Source: Promethearchaeota archaeon
GTDB taxonomy: Archaea; Asgardarchaeota; Lokiarchaeia; Helarchaeales; RDOG01
Assembly (NCBI GenBank): GCA_011365055.1
Contig: RDOG01000008.1
Coordinates: 62,001 to 126,000, forward strand
Length of the DNA: 64,000 bases
Direction: 5' to 3'
The notes under the pieces are model-generated. The model saw nothing but the letters and a program-made list of their open reading frames with translations. It was not told the origin of the DNA and did not search any database. The position numbers were made by a program, and so were the translations under genes. Numbering within the stretch: the first letter of the stretch is position 1; each line of letters opens with the position of its first letter. This document shows positions 24,784 to 33,770 of this stretch, in pieces.

Positions 24784-27270
24784 TTATTTTTTCTTTTCTG
24801 GAACATTCCAATTGATTATGATTTCACCTATATTAAACGTATCATCATATTTCTCATTAGTTTCCTCAGATTTTATTTCTAGATTTGCTATTTTTAATGT
24901 CTTTGATATATCTTCTTTCATCACTTCAACTTGTTCTTTGGCTAGGTGGGGTATTTTAATATGAGCTTTTTCAATTTCTAAATTTAAAGGAATTTGTTTA
25001 CTCGCCTTTTGGTTCCTAAAATCTTTAATAATTAAAATTATTTGATTTCCGGTAACATTTTCTTCGATTTCATATAATTTAGGCCATTTGTTATGATGAA
25101 TACTCTCTATTTTTTCATTATCTTTAAATAGAAGTTGATAAATCTCTTCAGTTATAAATGGCATTACTGGAGCAAGCATCTTTAAAGTATCCAGAATTAC
25201 AGAATATACAGTAAATAATCCTGCTAGCTTTTGATTATCTGAAACATCTGTATAAAACCTATATTTAACAGCCTCAAGATAGTTATCGCAAAAATCATGC
25301 CAGAAAAATGTTCGAACTGAATTGAGACCAGCGTGAAAATTGTAATTTTCAAATGCCTCAGTGCAAGTTTTTATGGAATCATCGAGCTTGTGTAGAATAT
25401 CTTTATCAATAGGTGATAATTCAGGTCTATTTTTTAATTTATTTTTATTAAATTTCCCTAAATGACCTGATGAAAAACGACATGCGTTCCATAATTTAGT
25501 GTTAAATCTCAATCCATATTCAATTTCTTTGAAATTAAATGGATAATCATCACCTAATGAACCCAATGCACCCCATTGTCGTAGGGCATCAGTTCCATAC
25601 TTTTTTACTGTTTCGTCAGGACTAACAACGTTTCCATAGCTTTTACTCATTTTTCTGCCATCAGTTCCAGCTACCATACCATTAATCATTAAATCTTGAA
25701 AACAAGGTATGCCCGTAAGTTTCAAACACCTAAATATCGTGTAAAAAGCCCACGTGCGAATGATTTCATAACCTTGAGGTCTTAAGGCGCTAGGATATGT
25801 TTTTTTGAAGAATTCATCATCTTCACGCCATTTTGCAATTACTAAGGGAGTAATACTACTATCAATCCAACAATCACAAACATCTGTTACACCCACAAGA
25901 GTTCCTGAACATTTAGGACATTTATCAATGGGAGGTTTAGCATCTCGTGGATCAATTGGAAGATCTTGTTCTCGTGCAGCTATTATATTATCGCATTTTT
26001 GACATGTCCAAAATGGAATTGGAGTTCCAAAAACTCTTTGTCTGCTAATAACCCAATCCCAATCAAGTGATTCAATCCAATCCTGCAATCTTTTTATCAT
26101 ATTTTGAGGATACCAATTCATTTTAAGCGCAGCATCGTATATTTCTTCTTTAAAAGGGCGAATTGAAATAAACCATTGTTTAATTGGTAAATATTCAATT
26201 GGATTCATACAAGCGCTTCGCTCAGTATGAACAATAACACGATGTTCGAAGGATTCTTCTTTTTCAAGTAAACCAAGATTTTTAAGATCTTCTATAATAT
26301 TCTTACGTGTTTCAACGATAGAAAGACCTTGATATTTTCCTGCGTTACTTGTCATGAATCCTTTTTCATCAACAGAAATAATTACAGGTAAATTATATGT
26401 TTTTTGCCAATTTATGTCTGTTTCATCCCCATACGTGCAAACATATACAATCCCAGTCCCAAACTCTATATCCACTCCAGAATCTTGGTAGATCGGAACT
26501 TCTCGTCCGAATATTGGTAATTTTATCTTTTTATTGGATAAATGATAGTGTCTATTATCATCGGGGTGTATTAAAACTGCAACGCATGAGGACATAAGTT
26601 CTGGTCGAGTAGTTGCAATGGTAGCATGACCAGATCCGTCAGATAATGGAAGTTTTATAAACCACAACTTTCCTTTTTTATCAACATAACCTACTTCTTG
26701 TTTAGCTAAAGCAGTTTGACAATTAGTACACCAATGAATCGGGTGATCATCTTGAAATAACCACTTTTTTTCGTAAAAAAATAATAAAGTTCTTTGAACC
26801 ATCCGTAAATACTTTTCATCCATGGTTCGATAAGTATAATCCCAATCACTTGAATAACCTAAATCATCAAATTGATCTCTCATTTGTTTTATGGCTTGAT
26901 TGGTCCATTCATAACATTTTTCCAAAAATTTGGAACGATCATCTTTCGAGATTTTATATTCTTTTTCAACTTTTAGTTCGGTTGGAAGCCCATGGCAATC
27001 AAATCCTTGAGGAAAATAGACATTATATCCTCTCATCCGTTTAAATCGAGCAGCTAAATCAATCCAAGTATGATTTAAAATATGACCCATATGTAATACG
27101 CCACTAGTGAAAGGCGGTGGTGTATCAATAGAATAAATAGGATGTTTATCTTTAATATTAAATTTATAGATATTTTTTTCATTCCAGAATTTTGTTAATT
27201 TAGCCTGTACTTCAGCAAAGTTGTACCGTTTTGGCAATTTAAACTCTAATTTACCCAAATTAAAATCCAA
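24784..27270 (-). CDS. valS: valyl-tRNA synthetase
   Basis: This class I synthetase has the HIGH motif as HMGH (60-63) and KMSKS (540-544). Assignment to valine rests on the editing-domain stretch TTRPEL (220-225) followed by SCVAVLIHPDD, where isoleucyl enzymes have TTTPWTLP, and on the archaeal ValRS opening DTPPPFTSG. A zinc-knuckle-like pair C423/C426 and C451/C454 lies inside the catalytic insertion. At 828 residues it is a little shorter than most archaeal ValRS. The start is TTG 27270 after an AAGG; no closer ATG precedes the HMGH motif at a sensible distance. Confidence 0.93.
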   Translation of the reverse strand: MDFNLGKLEFKLPKRYNFAEVQAKLTKFWNEKNIYKFNIKDKHPIYSIDTPPPFTSGVLHMGHILNHTWIDLAARFKRMRGYNVYFPQGFDCHGLPTELKVEKEYKISKDDRSKFLEKCYEWTNQAIKQMRDQFDDLGYSSDWDYTYRTMDEKYLRMVQRTLLFFYEKKWLFQDDHPIHWCTNCQTALAKQEVGYVDKKGKLWFIKLPLSDGSGHATIATTRPELMSSCVAVLIHPDDNRHYHLSNKKIKLPIFGREVPIYQDSGVDIEFGTGIVYVCTYGDETDINWQKTYNLPVIISVDEKGFMTSNAGKYQGLSIVETRKNIIEDLKNLGLLEKEESFEHRVIVHTERSACMNPIEYLPIKQWFISIRPFKEEIYDAALKMNWYPQNMIKRLQDWIESLDWDWVISRQRVFGTPIPFWTCQKCDNIIAAREQDLPIDPRDAKPPIDKCPKCSGTLVGVTDVCDCWIDSSITPLVIAKWREDDEFFKKTYPSALRPQGYEIIRTWAFYTIFRCLKLTGIPCFQDLMINGMVAGTDGRKMSKSYGNVVSPDETVKKYGTDALRQWGALGSLGDDYPFNFKEIEYGLRFNTKLWNACRFSSGHLGKFNKNKLKNRPELSPIDKDILHKLDDSIKTCTEAFENYNFHAGLNSVRTFFWHDFCDNYLEAVKYRFYTDVSDNQKLAGLFTVYSVILDTLKMLAPVMPFITEEIYQLLFKDNEKIESIHHNKWPKLYEIEENVTGNQIILIIKDFRNQKASKQIPLNLEIEKAHIKIPHLAKEQVEVMKEDISKTLKIANLEIKSEETNEKYDDTFNIGEIIINWNVPEKKK

Positions 27271-27431
27271 CCTTAAAAGACATATCTTAATGTTCCATTA
27301 ATTGCATAAAAAAAGATATTTTTATTTTTTGATTTAACTTTATTTTAAATTAACTCTTTTTTAATTTAGTTGGATATAATATAATTTAAATGCAGCAAGG
27401 AATATTAATCTGATATTCATAAATATTTAAA

Positions 27432-27746
27432 TTAAGTTGAATTAGAAGTTTCACGTGATTTTATAGTTTTTCCACATGATTTGCAATATATAATACCATT
27501 TGGGTTAGAATAACCACATTTCAGGCATTTAATTTCCTTTGAATAATCTAAATCACCTTCATCATTTTTAAGGACAAACCAAATTAATAATAACGGGCCT
27601 CCCAATACTAAAAAAACACATATAGCATATTGAAAAAAATAAAAAGTATAAACGATTCCACTTGGTATAATAATAAAACTAATAGCAATTAAGGCAACAA
27701 GTATTACACTATACCATCCTAAATTATGTTTCTTCAAATTATACAC
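27432..27746 (-). CDS. small membrane protein with C-terminal zinc ribbon
   Basis: This 104-residue protein has two hydrophobic segments (about 12-32 and 37-62) and a single C-terminal zinc ribbon CLKCGYSNPNGIIYCKSCGK with two CxxC knuckles. It starts 10 bases after the pyruvate-kinase gene ends, so it is co-transcribed with it. The ribbon would face the cytoplasm. Function unknown; this layout is common among archaeal small proteins. Confidence 0.75.
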   Translation of the reverse strand: MYNLKKHNLGWYSVILVALIAISFIIIPSGIVYTFYFFQYAICVFLVLGGPLLLIWFVLKNDEGDLDYSKEIKCLKCGYSNPNGIIYCKSCGKTIKSRETSNST

Positions 27747-27756
27747 TTGGAATTAT

Positions 27757-29298
27757 TCATACTTTTCCGAAATTTAAAACATCTTTTACGAGATAAACAC
27801 CAATCGTGTTTGCGCTTTTTTTAGGGGAAAGCACGCTTCCCGAAACTATAATAATAAAACCTGTTTCTGTAAGATATCCCATCTCATAAGCTTGTTCAAC
27901 TGCAATGTAAGTAGTTGTGAGATGATCTGGAGTCATTGGTAGAACGATAGGTTTGACACCCCAAGATAATTTTAACTGTCTTTTGATTTTTTCATCGAAT
28001 GTTGCAGCTATTATTTGGAGCTTGGGTCGATACTTTGAAACCATTCTGGCTGCGAATCCTGATTTTGTTATGACAAGAATACCATCCAAATATTCAGGTG
28101 ACTCAGGATGTTGTTCCATTCTTTCTTCGAATTGTTTAACGATGGTATGAATGGTATGGCCAATAATTTCAGCATTAGTAGTATAATCAGAATCATAATA
28201 ATCAGGATTTCGAGCAAGCATGTCTTCTTCGCTTATTCTAATGATCCTCTCCATCATTTCGACTGCTTTAATAGGATGTTTACCCGTTGCAGATTCCCCT
28301 GAAAGCATAACGGCATCAGCACCATCATAAATTGCATTATATACATCACTGGCTTCTGCTCGAGTAGGTATAGGAATTGTTGTCATGGATTCAAGCATCT
28401 GTGTTGCGCAAATGACAGGTTTTCCAGCGCGATTACATTTTAAAATTAATTGTTTTTGAACACTTGGAACAAGTTCGGGGCGTAATTCTACACCTAAATC
28501 CCCTCGTGCAATCATAATTCCATCAGATACTTGCAGGATTTCATCAAATTTACGGATTGCTTGAGGACGTTCAATTTTTGAAATGATTGGAATTGAAGCT
28601 CCTGCATCTTCAATAACCTTCCGAACATTGATAACGTCTTCAGGTTCAGAAATGAAGGATGCAGCTACAAAATCTAAGTTTTTTTTCGCCATAAACTTTA
28701 AATCAGCTATATCTTTTTTAGTAGGAACCCTCTGACTAATTTCTCCGGGGATATTAATTCCCTTTCTTGAAGATAAGTTACCTCCTGCCAAAACTTCACA
28801 TATAATATCAGTTTTTCCCGTCATATCGTTCTTTTTGGCAGTTTTTTTTGGTTTTGCACCATTATCATTAATTCTTTTAATTTCGAGAACCTTTAATGCA
28901 ATGATACCATCATTAATGTAAAGCATTTCACCTTCATCTACTTCATTTGGAAGATTTTTATAAGTAGTTGAGGTAATGTCTTTAGTGCCGATTACATCTC
29001 GACTAGTAATAGTGAATTTTTGTCCATGTTGTAGTAAAATAATAGGATCTTTTTCATCCATTGGTCCCGTTCTTATCTTTGGACCCTGTATGTCACCTAA
29101 AATAGCAATGTCGTCAGAAATTGAGCGTATTTTATTAATGTTTTCTTCATGTTGATCGTGTGTACCGTGAGAAAAATTTAACCTCACCACATCTACACCT
29201 TCCTTGAAAAGTTGTTTTAGCATTTCTTCACTACTGGATGCCGGACCGATCGTTGCTGTTATTTTTGAACGTGTAATCTTTCTTCTCAATTTAATCAC
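27757..29298 (-). CDS. pyk: pyruvate kinase
   Basis: The protein transfers phosphate from PEP to ADP in lower glycolysis. Its opening RSKITATIGPASSS and the VRLNFSHG segment are canonical. So are the catalytic Lys/metal site KIERPQAI, the MIARGDLGVEL segment and the TQMLESM loop. An Asp/Gly/Lys insertion near 140-160 (NGAKPKKTAKKND) lies in the B domain. Length 513 is a little over the usual 470-480, mostly because of this insertion and a modest C-terminal domain. The start is GTG 29298. Confidence 0.96.
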   Translation of the reverse strand: MIKLRRKITRSKITATIGPASSSEEMLKQLFKEGVDVVRLNFSHGTHDQHEENINKIRSISDDIAILGDIQGPKIRTGPMDEKDPIILLQHGQKFTITSRDVIGTKDITSTTYKNLPNEVDEGEMLYINDGIIALKVLEIKRINDNGAKPKKTAKKNDMTGKTDIICEVLAGGNLSSRKGINIPGEISQRVPTKKDIADLKFMAKKNLDFVAASFISEPEDVINVRKVIEDAGASIPIISKIERPQAIRKFDEILQVSDGIMIARGDLGVELRPELVPSVQKQLILKCNRAGKPVICATQMLESMTTIPIPTRAEASDVYNAIYDGADAVMLSGESATGKHPIKAVEMMERIIRISEEDMLARNPDYYDSDYTTNAEIIGHTIHTIVKQFEERMEQHPESPEYLDGILVITKSGFAARMVSKYRPKLQIIAATFDEKIKRQLKLSWGVKPIVLPMTPDHLTTTYIAVEQAYEMGYLTETGFIIIVSGSVLSPKKSANTIGVYLVKDVLNFGKV

Positions 29299-29407
29299 AA
29301 AAAAATTATTTTTATAAATACTTTTAACTTAATAATTTAGAGATTATCACTTATAAAAATGATTTATAAGAATATTATTTACTTTAAACCATAATTTCAT
29401 TATTCGA

Positions 29408-29818
29408 GTGTTTGAAATGGATGATGTCCCATACGGAGTCAAGGTTCTAGCCATTTTTTTAGCAATATCTGGTGTTATTTCAATAATTGGAGGATTTCTT
29501 ATTCAAACACCAATATTAGGAATTATGGTTACATATCTCGATAACATTTCCAAAACTTATTTTTATAACTTGATAGATTTTGCAGCAATTTATAAAATAA
29601 TTTTACCTTTTTTAATAATTATTAGCATTATATTTTTTATTGGAGGAGTTTTTTTATTTATATTAATATTTGGTTTATTTAAATTACAAAATTGGGCATA
29701 TCAAACAGCATTAATCATTTCTATTCCCTCAGTTATAATTATTATTGGGATTTTTATCATTTGGTTTTTATTGCAAGATGATGTGAAGGACGCTTTTAAA
29801 CGTAAAAATAAATCATGA
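29408..29818 (+). CDS. small three-helix membrane protein, unknown
   Basis: The 136 residues contain hydrophobic segments at about 5-32, 56-83 and 95-118, and a charged C-terminal tail (DDVKDAFKRKNKS). The opening VPYGVKVLAIFLAISGVISIIGG is typical of small archaeal integral proteins with a glycine-rich first helix. There is no catalytic motif. Its ATG start is at 29408 or 29417. Confidence 0.7.
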   Translation: MFEMDDVPYGVKVLAIFLAISGVISIIGGFLIQTPILGIMVTYLDNISKTYFYNLIDFAAIYKIILPFLIIISIIFFIGGVFLFILIFGLFKLQNWAYQTALIISIPSVIIIIGIFIIWFLLQDDVKDAFKRKNKS

Positions 29819-29891
29819 GTATATAAAAAGGTATATATTCAATATCAAGAAGTCAAAAAAATTGAAGCTTTTTAAGTTTTAGTTAAATAAA

Positions 29892-29951
29892 GATTTATAA
29901 ATATATTTTGGAATTCATTGATATATTTCAAAATACGTGACTTTTTGAAAT
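29892..29951 (+). promoter_or_regulatory. promoter and 9-bp inverted repeat before the hydrogenase/Hdr operon
   Basis: A TATA-like tttataaatatatttt (about 29893-29908) is followed by the inverted repeat ATTTCAAAA (29925-29933), nine bases, then TTTTGAAAT (29943-29951). The repeat falls about where transcription would start, so a bound regulator would block initiation. The arms are perfect. It is the only such repeat in the 190-base leader. Confidence 0.45.
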
Positions 29952-30027
29952 CTATTAGATTTTAGTAAATAGACTAAAAATAGAAACTAAAAATCAAAAA
30001 GTACGATAAATAATGAGGCGGAAAATG

Positions 30028-31365
30028 ATGGATAAAATATCAGTTGCATTCATGCAACTCGGTTCCTGTTGGGGCTGCCATCAAAGCCTTCTCGACTTAC
30101 ACGAGGAAATTCTTGACATCTTGCCATTAATTGATATAAAATTTTGGCAAGCTGTCGTTGATACCAAGGAAAAAGATTTAGAGGCAATGCCGGATAAATC
30201 TATAGAAGTAGGTTTTGTTGAAGGCCACATTAGAACCGAGCACGACGTTCATTCTCTAAAATTAATGCGCAAAAAAAGTAAAACCCTTGTATGTTGGGGT
30301 GCTTGCGCATGTAATGGTGGAATACCAAGTTTAGCAAATTCATTTCCGATTGAAGAAAATGTCAAGAGGAAATATGTAACTGCAGATACAGTTGTAACTA
30401 GTAATCCAATAACAGAAAACTTACCAGCATTTGTAGACAAAATAATTCCTAACGACGAAATTGTTCAAGTTGATGCTTATCTTTATGGTTGCCCTCCAAA
30501 AAGAGAGAACATTAAAGCTGCCATTTTTGGAGTTGTTGAAGCATTATATGGTCAACTTTGGCTCGATACGAACGTATGCTCCGTTTGCGAAATGAAAGGA
30601 GCAGAATGCTTGTTGAGAAAAAGCATCCCATGTTTTGGTTCAGTTACTGGTGCACCACCAGGCCTTAAATGGACCAAAGATAAAGGTCCATGCATGGGAG
30701 AATATGGTATGACTAAAAATATTTCAATGGAAGAAGCTACAATATTAACAAATTTTGTTGATGGACTCACACAAGTAACTCCAGCTGTTGCAAAAATCAT
30801 TATTGAATTTGTAACTTTGTATTTCAGGCTTCCTGCTTTGGGATCGCTTGTGTTACCAATTGATCCACTGCAAGCTGTTGCACAAGGAAAATTAGGAGAA
30901 TATCCTCTAGAAAGATTAGCGGGAGGCGGTGATGGATTAGCTTTAGACGTTCCAGAACCCATTAGAAACTTTGCAGTTATTGCTCTTAAAAAACTAGCTT
31001 CAGCAAACATTCCTTCAGGAATTCAAAATGTTTGTGCCCATTGTGAAAGAAATAAGGACATAAAGATAGTAGGATACAAACGAGATCATGAAGGAAAAGC
31101 AGATCCAAAAGTTTGTTTCTTAAACCAAGGATATATGTGCATGGGATTCTTAACTAATGCAGGTTGTGGTGCAACTTGTCCTGGCGTGAACATGCCATGC
31201 GCAGGTTGTTATGGTCCAACTCCAGATATCGTCAGCAATCCAGAAGCTTTTATAAAGAAGATAACCGATTTAGGCGGAAATCCAGATATTTTAAAAGATA
31301 CTAGAGGACTATTTTATAGATTTAGTTATGCAAAAACAAAACATTCTGGGAGATTAGATAAATAG
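30028..31365 (+). CDS. [NiFe]-hydrogenase small-subunit-like protein (MvhG type) with Cys-rich insertion
   Basis: The N-terminal part has all proximal Fe-S cluster ligands of a hydrogenase small subunit: C19/C22 in GSCWGC, C94/C98 in CWGACAC and C160 in YGCPP (numbered from 30013). The C-terminal part has the distal clusters: VCAHCE (341-344), CFLNQGYMCMG (368-376) and AGCGATCPGVNMPCAGC (385-399), as in MvhG. Between them is an insertion of about 150 residues with five extra cysteines (C189, C192, C199, C207, C227). MvhG is about 300 residues; this is 446. I prefer start 30028 after GAGGCGG over ATG 30013. No large subunit is encoded nearby; HdrC- and HdrB-like genes follow directly. Confidence 0.88.
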   Translation: MDKISVAFMQLGSCWGCHQSLLDLHEEILDILPLIDIKFWQAVVDTKEKDLEAMPDKSIEVGFVEGHIRTEHDVHSLKLMRKKSKTLVCWGACACNGGIPSLANSFPIEENVKRKYVTADTVVTSNPITENLPAFVDKIIPNDEIVQVDAYLYGCPPKRENIKAAIFGVVEALYGQLWLDTNVCSVCEMKGAECLLRKSIPCFGSVTGAPPGLKWTKDKGPCMGEYGMTKNISMEEATILTNFVDGLTQVTPAVAKIIIEFVTLYFRLPALGSLVLPIDPLQAVAQGKLGEYPLERLAGGGDGLALDVPEPIRNFAVIALKKLASANIPSGIQNVCAHCERNKDIKIVGYKRDHEGKADPKVCFLNQGYMCMGFLTNAGCGATCPGVNMPCAGCYGPTPDIVSNPEAFIKKITDLGGNPDILKDTRGLFYRFSYAKTKHSGRLDK

Positions 31366-31373
31366 AGGTGGAA

Positions 31374-31868
31374 ATGATGGAAAATTTAGATTTTAGAAGA
31401 AAGGTAATGGAAAAACACATAAAAGCCGGATTAAATTACTGCTATCAGTGTAATAGATGTACCGAAAAATGCCCGGTTGCGACTACAATTGGTGAAGATA
31501 AATATAATCCTAGAAAATTAATTTTGCATTCGTTCCTTGGATTTTTAGATAACATTATGCCTAAAGAAGTTGGAGATGTAAAATTATGGGGATGTACATA
31601 CTGTGATTCATGTGATGAGGTTTGTCCTAACGAAATAGAGTTGACAGAAATATTTTACCTCATTAAGAACATGTTAGCACAAAAGAAACAAGTACCCGAA
31701 TTTTATTTGACTCAAGCAAAAACAATCATGGAAAATGGAAAAGCAATCCCCATCATGGATGCTATAATAAGGAGAAGAGAGCAGATGGGTTTGCCAGTCA
31801 TACCAAGCCCTGACTTGAGCAAAGTGCAGACAATAATGAAAGAGACAGGAATGGAGAAAATAGTTTAG
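31374..31868 (+). CDS. hdrC: heterodisulfide reductase subunit C-like, two [4Fe-4S] clusters
   Basis: The protein has two ferredoxin-type motifs, CYQCNRCTEKCP (about 20-31) and CTYCDSCDEVCP (about 80-91), so it should carry two cubane clusters relaying electrons between the hydrogenase-like small subunit and HdrB. It starts eight bases after the small-subunit stop, and the next gene starts nine bases after it. The ribosome-binding site GAGGTG (31365-31370) suits ATG 31374 or 31377; the GTG at 31368 lies inside it. Length is normal for HdrC. Confidence 0.9.
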   Translation: MMENLDFRRKVMEKHIKAGLNYCYQCNRCTEKCPVATTIGEDKYNPRKLILHSFLGFLDNIMPKEVGDVKLWGCTYCDSCDEVCPNEIELTEIFYLIKNMLAQKKQVPEFYLTQAKTIMENGKAIPIMDAIIRRREQMGLPVIPSPDLSKVQTIMKETGMEKIV

Positions 31869-31877
31869 GTGATAAAA

Positions 31878-32711
31878 ATGGCAGAAATGAAACTTTTTTT
31901 AGGTTGCACGATACCAAATCGTCTACCTTATTTGGAAAAGGCAGCAAGAATTGTATTTGACAAATTAGGAGTTCAAACTTCTGATGCAGCATTTGCTTGT
32001 TGTCCAGAACCTATTGGTCTCCAGACTGTTAATCAAAAAACTTGGATTACTTTAGCAGCTAGTAATTTAGCTATTGCAGAAGCAGAAGGAAAAGATATTG
32101 TTAGCTTGTGTAATGGATGTACACAAACTTTAAAGGCTGCAAACCACGAATTAAAACACGATACAGCCTTAAAGAGTGAAGTTAATGGCGTTTTGTCAAA
32201 AGTTGGTCAAAGTTTGAACGGGACTATTAATGTACGACACTTCATTGATGTCTTAATTAATGATGTTGGTATTGATAAAATTAAAGCAGCAGTTACGAAA
32301 CCTTTAACAGGGTTAAAAATTGCTTGTCATACAGGATGCCATTATGCAAGACCTTCCAAAATTATGCAATTTGATGATCCCTTTGAACCAAAGTATTTAC
32401 GGGCACTCGTTGAAGCATTGGGAGCTACAGTAGTTCCTTACGAAAGTGAATGGATCTGCTGTGGGACTGGTGCAGGCAACACGAATCCAGACCTTGGTAA
32501 TGAGATTGCTAAAAATAAATTAGATGATGCACAAAAACAAGGTGCTCAATTAATGGCAGTTAATTGCCCAGCATGTTTCCAACAATTAGATGGTCAAAGA
32601 GTAATTCCCGTTGCATACATTACTCAATTAATGGCTATAGCAATGGGTGAGACATTCGATTCCTTAAACATGAAATTGCATAGAACTAAAGCAAAAGAAT
32701 TATTTGAATAA
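31878..32711 (+). CDS. hdrB: heterodisulfide reductase subunit B-like, two CCG domains
   Basis: Two cysteine-rich CCG domains are visible. The first has LGCTIPNR, then ACCPEP and CNGC; the second has CHTGCHY, then ICCGTGAGN and CPAC. These ligands hold the non-cubane [4Fe-4S] clusters at which HdrB reduces disulfides. Start ATG 31878 is chosen because AGGTGAT (31867-31873) is placed correctly; the GTG at 31869 overlaps it. No HdrA flavoprotein is encoded, so the complex must use one from elsewhere or lack bifurcation. The native disulfide is unknown; CoM/CoB is unlikely in a non-methanogen. Confidence 0.9.
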   Translation: MAEMKLFLGCTIPNRLPYLEKAARIVFDKLGVQTSDAAFACCPEPIGLQTVNQKTWITLAASNLAIAEAEGKDIVSLCNGCTQTLKAANHELKHDTALKSEVNGVLSKVGQSLNGTINVRHFIDVLINDVGIDKIKAAVTKPLTGLKIACHTGCHYARPSKIMQFDDPFEPKYLRALVEALGATVVPYESEWICCGTGAGNTNPDLGNEIAKNKLDDAQKQGAQLMAVNCPACFQQLDGQRVIPVAYITQLMAIAMGETFDSLNMKLHRTKAKELFE

Positions 32712-32713
32712 AA

Positions 32714-32747
32714 TTTCTTCCTCTTTTTTTATTTTTTTTTTTAATTT
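32714..32747 (+). terminator. T-rich terminator after hdrB
   Basis: A pyrimidine tract (runs of seven, nine and more T) follows the hdrB stop at once. Archaeal transcription usually ends at such U-rich stretches without needing a hairpin. This closes the three-gene operon. Confidence 0.5.
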
Positions 32748-32963
32748 ATACCGTTTTTTCCTAATCAATCTTAATTACTATTCTTATTATTAAATTTAAA
32801 ATTAGTTGCATTTTGAAATATATTCAACTTTTAATATAAAAGATTAAGTTCTTTGCTAAAGAAAAAACCAAAACATAGAAATATTTATAAGGAAATGATT
32901 CTTGTAAACATTAAATTTTAAATAATAATCATGCTTAAAAGTATAAAACTAATCAGATTTACA

Positions 32964-33014
32964 TCATCTCAAAAATATACTGCGTATAATTCAGACTTAA
33001 AAAATATGAGATGA
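32964..33014 (+). promoter_or_regulatory. hairpin in the leader of the TFS-like gene
   Basis: TCATCTCA (32964-32971) pairs perfectly with TGAGATGA (33007-33014), enclosing 35 bases. The second arm ends one base before the GAGGT ribosome-binding site at 33016. It could modulate translation, but eight pairs with a long loop is weak evidence. Confidence 0.3.
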
Positions 33015-33027
33015 CGAGGTTACGATA

Positions 33028-33363
33028 ATGGAATTCTGTCCAGAATGCGATGCTCTGCTCTATCCCTCAAAAAAAACATCTAAGTCCACAACGTTGATTT
33101 GTAAATCTTGTGGATATGAAATTAAATTAGAAAATGAAGTTGTGGACGAGGAATATAAAATAAATACCAAGGGTAAAAAATTAGAGGATATTGTGTTTAT
33201 TGAAGATGACGAAGAGATACATTTACCTCAAGTTAATGAATATTGCGAAAAGTGCGGGAATAACAGAGCTTATTACAAAGAGGAAATCATGGACTCCGAA
33301 GGTGGAGATATAGTAACTTTTTATAGATGTACTAGATGTGGACACACTTGGCGAGAAGAATAA
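33028..33363 (+). CDS. TFS/RpoM-like transcription factor with altered catalytic hairpin
   Basis: The layout is that of archaeal TFS, the TFIIS-like RNA-polymerase cleavage factor. The N-terminal zinc ribbon uses C4/C7 and C25/C28, an acidic linker follows, and the C-terminal ribbon uses C73/C76 and C101/C104 (YRCTRCGHTWREE). Spacing between the two C-terminal cysteine pairs is the same 24 residues as in active TFS. At the position of the catalytic Asp-Glu pair (RAADEP in active TFS) this protein has Glu-Gly-Gly-Asp (91-94). The transcript-cleavage residues are therefore replaced by two glycines. It may be an RPB9-like or inhibitory paralogue. The symbol tfs would be misleading. Confidence 0.87.
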   Translation: MEFCPECDALLYPSKKTSKSTTLICKSCGYEIKLENEVVDEEYKINTKGKKLEDIVFIEDDEEIHLPQVNEYCEKCGNNRAYYKEEIMDSEGGDIVTFYRCTRCGHTWREE

Positions 33364-33416
33364 AAATTACTTTTCAAAATAAAGAAAAAACAAAAAAATA
33401 CAAAAAAATTAATTTT

Positions 33417-33647
33417 CTAAACTACAGATTCAACACTTATGTCATTACCTAATTCTTGTTTTAGATAACGTTCAACACCGTGTTTTAAAGTCATGGCTGC
33501 GTGCGCACACCCATGACAGGCACCCATTAATCTGACAACAACTTTATTGCCTGTCACGTTAATCAATTCAATACCACCGCCATCAGCTTGAAGTGAAGGA
33601 CGTATTTTGTCTAAAACTTTTTCTACTTCTTCGGTTGTAACTGCCAT
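33417..33647 (-). CDS. NifU C-terminal-domain protein, Fe-S cluster scaffold
   Basis: The whole 76-residue protein is one NifU/NfuA domain: a helix, IRPSLQADGGGIEL and the cluster-binding pair C44/C47 in GACHGCAHA, followed by an amphipathic helix. Such proteins carry a [4Fe-4S] cluster for delivery to apo-enzymes, in keeping with the Fe-S-rich genes around it. The AAGGTGAA ribosome-binding site lies six bases upstream of the ATG. Confidence 0.9.
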   Translation of the reverse strand: MAVTTEEVEKVLDKIRPSLQADGGGIELINVTGNKVVVRLMGACHGCAHAAMTLKHGVERYLKQELGNDISVESVV

Positions 33648-33770
33648 AAATTTTTCACCTTCATTATTCTTTTATATAAAAAATGAAAATTGGTATATTT
33701 AACTTTTCAACTTTTTTTAAAGTAACTAAATTTTAAGATTTGAAGTTATTTTACTTTGTTTAAAATTGGT

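Noticed and set aside
24599..24811. 70-codon minus-strand frame after valS
   Set aside because: It overlaps the valS end, has a random-looking AT-driven composition and no translation signal.
24784..27270. Isoleucyl- instead of valyl-tRNA synthetase
   Set aside because: The editing-domain motif TTRPEL-SCVAV and the archaeal DTPPPFTSG opening are those of valyl enzymes; isoleucyl enzymes have TTTPWTLP there.
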